Shown here piece after piece: positions 1 through 5,673 of a stretch of DNA of 7,315 bases. The DNA is taken from assembly GCA_003242315.1 (NCBI GenBank), contig QGUY01000202.1, positions 1 through 7,315 on the forward strand. Reading direction: 5' to 3'. The DNA is from Bacteroidota bacterium. GTDB taxonomy: Bacteria; Bacteroidota; Bacteroidia; Cytophagales; Cyclobacteriaceae. Numbering within the stretch: position 1 is the first letter of the stretch; every line of letters begins with the position of its first letter. Below the pieces are notes generated by a model, which worked only from the letters and a program-made list of their open reading frames with translations, did no database searches and was not told where the DNA came from. The translations under genes and the position numbers were made by a program.

Positions 1-49
1 TGCGGTAACGTTGCTCAGAATGTCGAGGGGAGTGCGGAGAAATGGGTAG

Positions 50-315
50 CCCTTCGACAAGCTCAGGGACCCCCTTCGACAAGCTCAGGGACCCCCCTTC
101 GACAAGCTCAGGGACCCCCCTTCGACAAGCTCAGGGACCTCCCTTCGACAAGCTCAGGGACCCCCCTTCGACAAGCTCAGGGACCCCCCTTCGACAAGCT
201 CAGGGACCCCCCTTCGACAAGCTCAGGGACCCCCTTCGACAAGCTCAGGGACCTCCCTTCGACAGGCTCAGGGACCGTCCTTCGACAAGCTCAGGAACCT
301 TCGACAACGCTAAGT
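50..315 (+). repeat. Tandem array of 11 short units plus one decayed unit
   Basis: The core CCTTCGACAAGCTCAGGG begins at 51, 73, 96, 119, 142, 165, 188, 211, 233, 256 and 279. A decayed copy starts at 298. The period is 22 or 23 bp, set by linkers of accc, acccc, acctc or accgt. The nine units from 51 to 250 are identical in the core. The unit at 256 has one A-to-G change and the unit at 279 one G-to-A change, so decay is concentrated at the right end next to araB. With the preceding C, each unit can form CCCT/AGGG around an 11-base loop. Repeats with this TTCGACAAGCTCAG core are, from memory, common between genes in many bacterial genomes. Function is unknown. Confidence 0.95.
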
Positions 316-365
316 GAACTAAAAAACTACTGTTTGTCGTCCTCTAACCACTAAGCCGCACCGGT

Positions 366-384
366 GGCTGAGCGAGTCGAAGCC
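366..384 (-). repeat. Solitary inverted, diverged copy of the array unit
   Basis: Read on the minus strand this is GGCTTCGACTCGCTCAGCC. It shares TTCGAC and GCTCAG with the tandem unit but differs in the two central bases and in the outer bases. The outer stem CCCT/AGGG of the tandem unit is here GGCT/AGCC, so pairing is kept although the sequence changed. It lies about 50 bp beyond the array in the opposite orientation, between the array and the araB leader. Confidence 0.7.
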
Positions 385-389
385 CGTTT

Positions 390-407
390 AAATGTGATTA
401 TTACACG
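390..407 (+). promoter_or_regulatory. Candidate activator or repressor site upstream of araB
   Basis: Bases 390-398 read AAATGTGAT, identical to the left half of the E. coli CRP consensus. The right half is poor (ACACG after a 5-base gap rather than TCACA after 6). The segment ends in ATTACACG (400-407), a word echoed at 427-434 (ATTACGCG) and, inverted, at 452-459. In Bacteroides a Crp-like regulator is known to control arabinose use, so a CRP-type site is plausible but unproven. The alternative is an operator for the GntR regulator encoded downstream. Confidence 0.3.
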
Positions 408-425
408 TATTCCAAAAAAATTGTA

Positions 426-460
426 CATTACGCGCCGCAACCAACCTTAGACGCGTAATG
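426..460 (+). promoter_or_regulatory. 9-bp perfect inverted repeat covering the araB start codon
   Basis: CATTACGCG (426-434) and CGCGTAATG (452-460) are exact reverse complements separated by 17 bases. The right arm ends with the ATG of araB. In mRNA this would pair the start codon and the bases before it into a GC-containing 9-bp stem. As DNA it could equally be a two-half-site operator just upstream of the gene. TTGTACAT (421-428) overlaps the left arm and recalls the TGTAC core of Bacillus AraR operators. No Shine-Dalgarno sequence is visible before the ATG. Confidence 0.55.
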
Positions 461-2140
461 CCCTCGTTTGTCATCGGAGTCGACTTCGGGACGGACTCTG
501 TTCGGACCGTAATTATCGACACTACCAACGGGACGGAGGTGGCCGCCTCGGTCTTTCACTACCCGCGGTGGCGTGACGGAAAATATTGCCGTCCCGATCA
601 AAACCAGTTCAGACAACACCCGCTCGACTATCTCGAAGGCCTCGAAACCACAATACGCGACTGTGTCCGGCAAGCAGGGCAGGGAATAGAAAAAAACATT
701 AAGGGAATATCTGTCGATACCACCGGCTCCACACCCGTTGCCGTAGATCGCACCGGTACCCCACTCGCGTTGAACCCGGAGTTCAGCGAGAACCCGAACG
801 CCATGTTCGTGCTGTGGAAAGACCACACGGCAACTGCCGAAGCGGCGGAAATCAACCGTCATGCCGCTAACCTGAACGCACCCTACCTGAAATTCGTGGG
901 GGGAATCTACTCCTCAGAATGGTTCTGGGCTAAACTGCTGCACGTTCTTCGCATCGACGAAGCTGTCCGTAAGGCTTGTTATTCCTGGGTTGAACACTGC
1001 GATTGGATACCATTCGTATTAACAGGCGGTAACGACGTCCACAAAATGAAACGCGGCGTGTGTGCCGCTGGCCATAAGGCGCTATGGGCCGAAGAGTTTG
1101 GTGGACTTCCGCCGGACGACTTCTTCTCATCGCTTGATCCGCTCCTCAGCGGATTTACCTCGCGACTGTTCCGCGACACGTATACATCTGACCAGGCGGC
1201 CGGAAGACTCTCGGATGAATGGGCGCAACGGCTCGGACTTACCACCGACGTCGTCGTAGGTGTTGGCGCTTTCGATGCACACATGGGCGCCGTGGGGGGA
1301 CAGATCGAAGCGTATCACCTCAGCAAGGTAATGGGTACTTCCACCTGCGATATGCTCGTAGCGCCAATTGATGAAATGAACGGTAAACTGGTGCGGGGTA
1401 TTTGCGGACAGGTAAACGGATCAATCATTCCCGGCATGATTGGCCTCGAAGCAGGACAATCGGCCTTTGGCGATACCTATGCCTGGTTCAGAAACCTTCT
1501 GTCGTGGCCGCTCGATCATTTGCTTGACAATTCCACACTTGTCAATGACGAACTTCGCCGGCAACTGAAGACCGAGATTACCGGAAATATAATTGCGGGA
1601 CTTAGTCGCGAAGCTGCTGCACTACCGTTGGACGACGACGGAGAACTTGCGATAGACTGGCTCAACGGACGGAGAACTCCGGACGCAGACCAAACCCTTA
1701 AGGGTGCTATCGCGGGACTCAAGCTCGGCAGCGACGCCCCCAGAGTATTTCGCGCATTAGTGGAGGCTACATGTTTTGGTGCACGTGCCATTGTCGACCG
1801 CTTCCGTGAGGAAGGCGTACCAGTAAAAGGGCTCATCGGACTGGGCGGTGTTGCAAGGAAGTCGCCCTACATCATGCAGGTAATGGCCGATGTCATGAAC
1901 ATGCCGATCCGCATCCACCGCTCGGAACAAACGTGCGCTGCAGGCGCCGCCATGTTTGCCGCCGTGGCTGCGGGAATATACCCGCGCGTGGAAGATGCGA
2001 TGAATGCTATGGGTCAGGGATTTGACGCCGAGTATAAACCCGATAGCTCAAGGACTGAATACTATGAAAAGCGATATAAGAAATACCAGGACTTCGGCGT
2101 GTGGCTGGAACGCAAGCGTCTCCAACCCGATTTAGTATAA
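458..2140 (+). CDS. araB: Ribulokinase
   Basis: This protein phosphorylates L-ribulose to L-ribulose 5-phosphate with ATP in the cytoplasm, the second step of arabinose breakdown. It is 560 residues, normal for AraB of the FGGY carbohydrate kinase family. The N-terminal actin-like domain opens with IGVDFGTDS (6-14), the phosphate-binding loop typical of ribulokinases. DTTGSTP follows at 87-93 and LWKDHTA at 119-125. AFDAHMGAVG (271-280) carries the expected catalytic Asp273. GTSTCDM (293-299) and GLEAGQSAFGD (329-339) are ribulokinase signatures. The C-terminal domain has GLGGVARKSP (461-470) and AAGAAMFAAVAAG (494-506). The ATG at 458 is supported because the phosphate loop starts five residues in, as in known AraB. 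There is no clear ribosome binding site, and the start lies in an inverted repeat. The stop is 2 bp before araD, so the two are co-transcribed. Confidence 0.97.
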   Translation: MPSFVIGVDFGTDSVRTVIIDTTNGTEVAASVFHYPRWRDGKYCRPDQNQFRQHPLDYLEGLETTIRDCVRQAGQGIEKNIKGISVDTTGSTPVAVDRTGTPLALNPEFSENPNAMFVLWKDHTATAEAAEINRHAANLNAPYLKFVGGIYSSEWFWAKLLHVLRIDEAVRKACYSWVEHCDWIPFVLTGGNDVHKMKRGVCAAGHKALWAEEFGGLPPDDFFSSLDPLLSGFTSRLFRDTYTSDQAAGRLSDEWAQRLGLTTDVVVGVGAFDAHMGAVGGQIEAYHLSKVMGTSTCDMLVAPIDEMNGKLVRGICGQVNGSIIPGMIGLEAGQSAFGDTYAWFRNLLSWPLDHLLDNSTLVNDELRRQLKTEITGNIIAGLSREAAALPLDDDGELAIDWLNGRRTPDADQTLKGAIAGLKLGSDAPRVFRALVEATCFGARAIVDRFREEGVPVKGLIGLGGVARKSPYIMQVMADVMNMPIRIHRSEQTCAAGAAMFAAVAAGIYPRVEDAMNAMGQGFDAEYKPDSSRTEYYEKRYKKYQDFGVWLERKRLQPDLV

Positions 2141-2142
2141 GG

Positions 2143-2841
2143 ATGTCGAAGTTCGATCATATCAGGGAAGCGGCATACAAAGCTAACGTTGATCTCCAGC
2201 GTTTGGGCCTCGTCATTCACACATTCGGAAATGTGAGTGCTGCCGACCGCAGTCTCGGTGTCTTTGCAATAAAACCCAGCGGGGTACCGTACGACCTTCT
2301 TACACCCTCGGGCATGGTGATTGTCGACTTTGACGGGGCCAAGGTTGAAGGGGAATTGCGGCCATCATCCGATACGCTCACACACGCAGTGTTGTACAAA
2401 CATTGGGAAGGTATCGGCGGGATTGCCCACACGCATTCAACCTACGCTACGAGTTGGGCTCAGGCATTGCGCGACATTCCGCTATATGGAACCACGCACG
2501 CCGATCATTGCACGCACGACATCCCTTGTGCGGCACCGATGGCCGACGAAATGATCCGCGGCAACTACGAGTATCAGACAGGGTTCCAGATTCTGCAGTG
2601 CTTTGAGGAACGACGCCTGGATTATCGCGAAGTTGAAATGATTCTCGTCGGGAATCACGCGCCTTTCACCTGGGGCGCTACTGCTGAGAAAGCTGTCTAC
2701 AACAGCTCTGTGCTGGAGGAGATCGCCCGGATGGCGTACCTCACGCAGAGTATCAATCCCCATGCGCAGCGCATGAAGGATGCTCTGATTAAAAAACATT
2801 ACGAACGAAAGCACGGTCCGAATGCCTATTATGGCAACTGA
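2143..2841 (+). CDS. araD: L-ribulose-5-phosphate 4-epimerase
   Basis: This enzyme epimerises L-ribulose 5-phosphate to D-xylulose 5-phosphate, which enters the pentose phosphate pathway. It belongs to the zinc-dependent class II aldolase/epimerase family. The protein is 232 residues (E. coli AraD has 231). By alignment to E. coli numbering, the zinc ligands are His96, His98 (AHTHST) and His172 (GNHAPF). Asp77 follows the phosphate-binding serines 75-76, catalytic Asp121 lies in HADH, and Tyr230 sits in the conserved C-terminal AYYGN. GNVSA (29-33) and KPSGV (44-48) bind substrate. The ATG at 2143 is chosen over any upstream in-frame start because it matches the family N-terminus. It follows the araB stop by two bases, with AAGG abutting the ATG as the only ribosome-binding hint. 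Translational coupling to araB is likely. Confidence 0.97.
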   Translation: MSKFDHIREAAYKANVDLQRLGLVIHTFGNVSAADRSLGVFAIKPSGVPYDLLTPSGMVIVDFDGAKVEGELRPSSDTLTHAVLYKHWEGIGGIAHTHSTYATSWAQALRDIPLYGTTHADHCTHDIPCAAPMADEMIRGNYEYQTGFQILQCFEERRLDYREVEMILVGNHAPFTWGATAEKAVYNSSVLEEIARMAYLTQSINPHAQRMKDALIKKHYERKHGPNAYYGN

Positions 2842-2860
2842 CCACTAACATGATGATGCA

Positions 2861-2872
2861 GCCCTTACGGGC
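2861..2872 (+). other. Small hairpin in the araD-araA gap
   Basis: GCCC-TTAC-GGGC is a perfect 4-bp stem with a tetraloop, about 20 bases after the araD stop and 16 before the araA start. It is followed by AT-rich sequence without a U-run, so it is not a standard terminator. It may protect mRNA ends or mark a processing point, but such short stems also arise by chance. Confidence 0.3.
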
Positions 2873-2888
2873 AAGTAAATAATATAGA

Positions 2889-4382
2889 ATGACCGATTTC
2901 AAGAACCCGGAAGCCTGGTTTATCACAGGCAGTCAGTTTCTCTATGGTGAAGAAACTTTGCGGCACGTAGCCGATCACGCGCAGCAGATTGCGGCGTCGC
3001 TCAATGATGTAAAAGGATTTCCTGTAAGGATCGTTTTTAAGCCCGTGCTTAAAACGCCCGAAGAGATAGCAGCCTTGTGTCGGGAAGCCAACAACACCGA
3101 TAGCTGCGTTGGACTGGTAGCGTGGATGCATACCTTCTCTCCGGCGCGCATGTGGATTGGCGGACTCAAAATTCTCAGAAAGCCGCTTCTTCACCTGCAC
3201 ACTCAGTTCAATCGCGAGATTCCATGGAAGACCATCGATATGGACTTCATGAACCTGAACCAAAGTGCGCACGGCGACCGCGAGTTCGGTTTCATTATGT
3301 CGCGCATGCGGCTCCGTCGTAAGGTCGTGGTTGGACATTGGCAAGACCCTGCAGTTCACGCCCGTATGGAATCGTGGCTGCGTGCTGCATTGGCGTGGAG
3401 CGATTGGCAGGGAGGCCGCTACTGCAGGTTCGGCGACAACATGAGGCAGGTAGCGGTAACCGAAGGCGACAAAGTAGAAGCCGAGATTAAGTTTGGATAT
3501 GCCGTCAATGGATATGGCGTAGGTGATCTCGTTGCAGCCATCAGCGAAGTTACTGACCAGGAAGTTGACACGCTTGTGTCAGAGTATCACGATCGTTACG
3601 CTGTCAGGCCTGAACTACAAAAAGGTGGAGACCGCCATGCGTCATTGCGCGAAGCGGCACGTATTGAGGCTGGCCTTCGTCAATTCCTGAAAGCCGGCAA
3701 TTTTAAGGGCTTCACCGATACCTTTGAAGATTTGCACGGTCTTCCCCAATTGCCTGGTATTGCAGTCCAACGGCTGATGGAAGAAGGGTATGGATTTGGC
3801 GCTGAAGGCGACTGGAAGACGGCGGCGCTGGTGCGCGCCATGAAGGTAATGGCGACCGGTTTGAAGGGTGGGAATTCTTTCATGGAGGATTACACATATC
3901 ACTTCAACGGCGCAGGTTCGATGGTGCTTGGAGCGCACATGCTGGAGATCTGTCCGTCCATCGCGTCAGGGAAACCCTCATGTGAAATTCATCCTCTGGG
4001 AATCGGTGGAAAGGCCGATCCGGTTCGGCTCGTTTTCGGCAGCGGTGCCGGACCCGCGATCAACGCCTCCATCATCGACATGGGCAACCGCTTCCGACTG
4101 CTCGTCAATGAAGTTGAGGCAGTTGCACCGGAGCACGATTTGCCGAAGCTTCCCGTGGCACGCGTGCTATGGAAGCCCATGCCTGACATGAACACGGGTT
4201 GTGCAGCCTGGATTCTCGCCGGCGGCGCGCATCATACATGCTATTCTCAGAATCTCACTTCCGAACATCTCGAAGATTTTGCTGAAATCGCGGGCGTGGA
4301 GTTCGTCAAGATCGACAGGAACACATCGCTCTACCAATTCAAGAACGAGCTGCGCTGGAACGAGGTCTATTGGAACAACTGA
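2889..4382 (+). CDS. araA: L-arabinose isomerase
   Basis: This enzyme isomerises L-arabinose to L-ribulose, the first step of the pathway, using a divalent metal (Mn2+ in characterised members). It has 497 residues, close to the 500 of E. coli AraA, and is collinear with it throughout. The N-terminus EAWFITGSQFLYGEETLRHV (8-27) is the family's opening signature. The metal ligands and catalytic residues are intact: Glu306 (GAEGDW), Glu333 (FMEDYTYHF), His350 (GAH) and His449 (GGAHHT, equivalent to E. coli His450). GHWQDP (149-154) is also conserved. The ATG at 2889 fits the family N-terminus, and the sequence before it (taaataatataga) has no Shine-Dalgarno motif, as is usual in Bacteroidota. 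It is separated from araD by 47 bp and is the last enzyme gene before a structured spacer, so transcription may end or be reduced after it. Confidence 0.97.
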   Translation: MTDFKNPEAWFITGSQFLYGEETLRHVADHAQQIAASLNDVKGFPVRIVFKPVLKTPEEIAALCREANNTDSCVGLVAWMHTFSPARMWIGGLKILRKPLLHLHTQFNREIPWKTIDMDFMNLNQSAHGDREFGFIMSRMRLRRKVVVGHWQDPAVHARMESWLRAALAWSDWQGGRYCRFGDNMRQVAVTEGDKVEAEIKFGYAVNGYGVGDLVAAISEVTDQEVDTLVSEYHDRYAVRPELQKGGDRHASLREAARIEAGLRQFLKAGNFKGFTDTFEDLHGLPQLPGIAVQRLMEEGYGFGAEGDWKTAALVRAMKVMATGLKGGNSFMEDYTYHFNGAGSMVLGAHMLEICPSIASGKPSCEIHPLGIGGKADPVRLVFGSGAGPAINASIIDMGNRFRLLVNEVEAVAPEHDLPKLPVARVLWKPMPDMNTGCAAWILAGGAHHTCYSQNLTSEHLEDFAEIAGVEFVKIDRNTSLYQFKNELRWNEVYWNN

Positions 4383-4388
4383 CCTAAC

Positions 4389-4484
4389 CTATGTGATCTA
4401 TGTGTAACCCTATGTTCCCTATGTGGTCCAACATAGATTGAATTCGAACCGCATAGGTAACATAGACTCGCATAGGTCCCATAG
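4389..4484. repeat. Long imperfect inverted repeat of CTATG words
   Basis: The left arm (4389-4427) contains four CTATG words and the right arm (4448-4484) four CATAG words. Reversed and complemented, the right arm aligns to the left along almost its whole length, with a 2-3 base indel in the middle and about seven substitutions. The loop of 20 bases contains an additional CATAG and the palindrome GAATTC. Transcribed, it would form a long hairpin directly after araA. There is no U-run, so it is not a textbook intrinsic terminator. It could be a Bacteroidota-type terminator, an mRNA 3' end stabiliser for araBDA, or an interspersed palindromic element. I recall similar CTATGTG hairpins from other Bacteroidota genomes but cannot confirm this here. 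Confidence 0.85.
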
Positions 4485-4530
4485 ATTACCCTGCCAGGAA
4501 CCAACGGCCCACTAGTAAAGCGTTGGTAAT
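4485..4530. promoter_or_regulatory. Bulged inverted repeat upstream of the regulator gene
   Basis: CCAACG (4501-4506) and CGTTGG (4521-4526) form a 6-bp stem over 14 bases. The right side continues as TAAT (4527-4530), and its partner ATTA lies at 4485-4488. The complete 10-bp arm is therefore present on the left but split by a 12-base insert (4489-4500), itself nearly palindromic (CCTGCCAGG). It could be an operator or an RNA structure. The position just upstream of the regulator promoter suggests autoregulation. Confidence 0.4.
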
Positions 4531-4543
4531 TTCATTACTTTGG
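4526..4543 (+). promoter_or_regulatory. Probable promoter -7 box with overlapping palindrome
   Basis: TTACTTTG (4535-4542) matches the Bacteroidota -7 consensus TAnnTTTG at five of its six fixed positions; the shifted TACTTTGG is an equally close alternative. I see no good -33 TTTG at the right distance. The start codon follows after 8 bases, so transcripts would have almost no leader. The palindrome GTAAT-TTC-ATTAC (4526-4538) overlaps the box, a natural place for repressor binding by the regulator on its own gene. Confidence 0.45.
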
Positions 4544-4550
4544 TAGCTCT

Positions 4551-5594
4551 ATGGAAAGCCTGAAATTATTGAGGATTGACAGCGACTCCAGGATGCCGAA
4601 ATACCGCCAGATCGTTAATTCAATCCTGGAGGAGATCGAAAAAGGGAGCTTAAAGGTGGGCATGCGCATCCCTTCAATCAACGAGATTTCAGAGGAATAC
4701 TACCTGTCGCGCGATACGGTCGAGAAGGCATACAATTTTCTTAAGGAAAAAAAGATCATCGTATCGGCAAAAGGAAAAGGCTACTACGTGGCGCGCGCGG
4801 TGGAGTCATCCGGCCTCTCCGTATTGTTCTTAATGAACAAGCTCAGCTCATACAAGCTGCGCATTTACAACGCGTTTGTCGGCAGCCTGGGCTCACGCAC
4901 GCGGGTCGATCTTAAAGTTTATCACTGCGATCCCAAAGTGTTTCTCAGTGAACTGGAAGAATCACGCGGCGCGTATGACTATTACGTCATCATGCCGCAC
5001 TTCAAGGACGAAACGCTGAGTCATCGGACGGTAACGCCGGAAGTCCTCGAGGCATTGCGCACCCTTCCCGAAGAGAAGGTCATCTACATCGACAACATGG
5101 TTCCCGACCTGGAGGCGCGGTCGGCCGTCTACCAGGATTTCAGGATGGATATCTATGAAGCGTTGAGTGAAGCGATCGAATGCCTCCGCTCGTATCAGAA
5201 ACTGATCCTCGTATATCCGCGCAAGGCGGTTTATCCTTATCCTACCCGGATACGTACCGGCTTCCAGCAATTTTGCTCGGACTACGATTTTCAGTTCGAA
5301 ATACTGGATCAGATTTACACCGACATGGAACTGCAGTCGAAGGACGCGTACATCATCATTGAAGAGAACGACCTCGTGGCGCTTGTCAAGCAAATCCGCG
5401 ATCGGGGCCTTACCATGGGAAAGGATATCGGTGTGATTTCATACAACGACACACCCCTTAAGGACCTGCTGGGTATCACCGTGATATCCACTGACTTCGA
5501 CGCGATGGGAGAGACCGCCGCTTACATGATCCAGTCGCGCAAGCAGGAAGTGGTCAAGAACGCCTTCCATTTTATCAACCGGGATAGTATCTGA
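4551..5594 (+). CDS. GntR-family regulator with sugar-binding-like sensor domain (AraR-like)
   Basis: A complete 347-residue regulator. Residues about 10-80 are a GntR winged helix-turn-helix: SRMPKYRQIVNSILEEIEKG (13-32), then IPSINEISEEYYLSRDTVEKA (40-60) as the DNA-reading helices, and the wing KGKGYYV (74-80). Residues about 88-347 resemble the LacI/periplasmic binding protein fold. VLFLMN (91-96) starts the first subdomain, DAYIIIEENDLVALVKQIRDRG (265-286) and IGVISYND (293-300) occupy the usual late strands and helices, and FHFINRDS (339-346) is the typical end. This architecture is that of Bacillus AraR and of the Bacteroides FucR type. Placed directly behind araBDA, it probably senses arabinose or a pathway intermediate and represses the locus. 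The effector is inferred from context only. The start fits the family N-terminus and gives an almost leaderless mRNA. Confidence 0.88.
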   Translation: MESLKLLRIDSDSRMPKYRQIVNSILEEIEKGSLKVGMRIPSINEISEEYYLSRDTVEKAYNFLKEKKIIVSAKGKGYYVARAVESSGLSVLFLMNKLSSYKLRIYNAFVGSLGSRTRVDLKVYHCDPKVFLSELEESRGAYDYYVIMPHFKDETLSHRTVTPEVLEALRTLPEEKVIYIDNMVPDLEARSAVYQDFRMDIYEALSEAIECLRSYQKLILVYPRKAVYPYPTRIRTGFQQFCSDYDFQFEILDQIYTDMELQSKDAYIIIEENDLVALVKQIRDRGLTMGKDIGVISYNDTPLKDLLGITVISTDFDAMGETAAYMIQSRKQEVVKNAFHFINRDSI

Positions 5595-5620
5595 ATTTCT
5601 CCCCTGACAGTACAGGACAG

Positions 5621-5639
5621 CCCGTGCTACTGATGCGGG
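5621..5639 (+). other. Hairpin between regulator and permease
   Basis: CCCG (5621-5624) and CGGG (5636-5639) form a 4-bp stem, extendable by two G-T wobbles. It lies 26 bases after the regulator stop and abuts the permease -7 box. There is no U-run, so a terminator role is only possible. Alternatively it could be a protein-binding site in the promoter. Confidence 0.25.
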
Positions 5640-5647
5640 TATGTTTG
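5640..5647 (+). promoter_or_regulatory. Bacteroidota-type -7 promoter element for the permease
   Basis: TATGTTTG is a perfect match to TAnnTTTG. A transcript would begin around 5653-5655, leaving a leader of about 20 bases before the ATG at 5674. The ATG at 5641 lies inside this element and would not be transcribed from it. No convincing -33 TTTG is seen about 19 bases upstream, which keeps confidence moderate. The following TTGGTAAATT (5645-5654) matches 9 of 10 bases of TTGGTAATTT before the regulator gene (4523-4532), so both promoters may share an operator. Confidence 0.5.
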
Positions 5648-5673
5648 GTAAATTAGCGAACTGCCCCATACCT

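Larger units (their letters stand above)
1..457. other. Non-coding region upstream of araB
   Basis: No believable gene lies here. Bases 1-49 are unassigned; bases 13-30, read on the minus strand, match 13 of 18 positions of the tandem unit that follows and may be a decayed inverted copy. Bases 50-315 are the tandem array and 366-384 a diverged inverted copy. From about 385 to 457 the sequence becomes AT-richer and carries the probable araB control sites. I could not place a convincing -7/-33 promoter pair for araB. An open frame through the array (42-317) is explained by the repeat itself and is not called a gene. Confidence 0.8.

Noticed and set aside
50..315. CRISPR array
   Set aside because: The units are separated by only 4-5 nearly identical bases, so there are no unique spacers, and no cas genes are present.
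42..317. 91-residue open frame through the tandem array
   Set aside because: It merely translates the 22-23 bp repeat in shifting frames (STSSGT, FDKLRD, LRQAQG). This is low-complexity and lacks any independent coding signal.
428..862. Minus-strand open frame opposite the start of araB
   Set aside because: It is antisense to a gene with strong family motifs, resembles nothing I recognise, and has no start context.
2101..2142. Upstream extension of araD overlapping araB
   Set aside because: The extra 14 residues are translated from araB sequence out of frame, and the known AraD N-terminus matches the ATG at 2143.
2391..2400. AraR-like TTGTACAA palindrome inside araD
   Set aside because: GTTGTACAAA lies mid-gene with no promoter nearby; a single 8-bp palindrome in coding sequence is expected by chance.
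2861..2872. Intrinsic terminator between araD and araA
   Set aside because: The stem is only 4 bp and has no following U-run; a terminator here would also cut the pathway operon.
2865..3359. Minus-strand 164-residue frame opposite araA
   Set aside because: It is a shadow of the araA coding strand, with no recognisable protein features.
4962..5393. Minus-strand 143-residue frame opposite the regulator
   Set aside because: It is antisense to a well-supported sensor domain; its arginine- and valine-rich composition is typical of a shadow frame.
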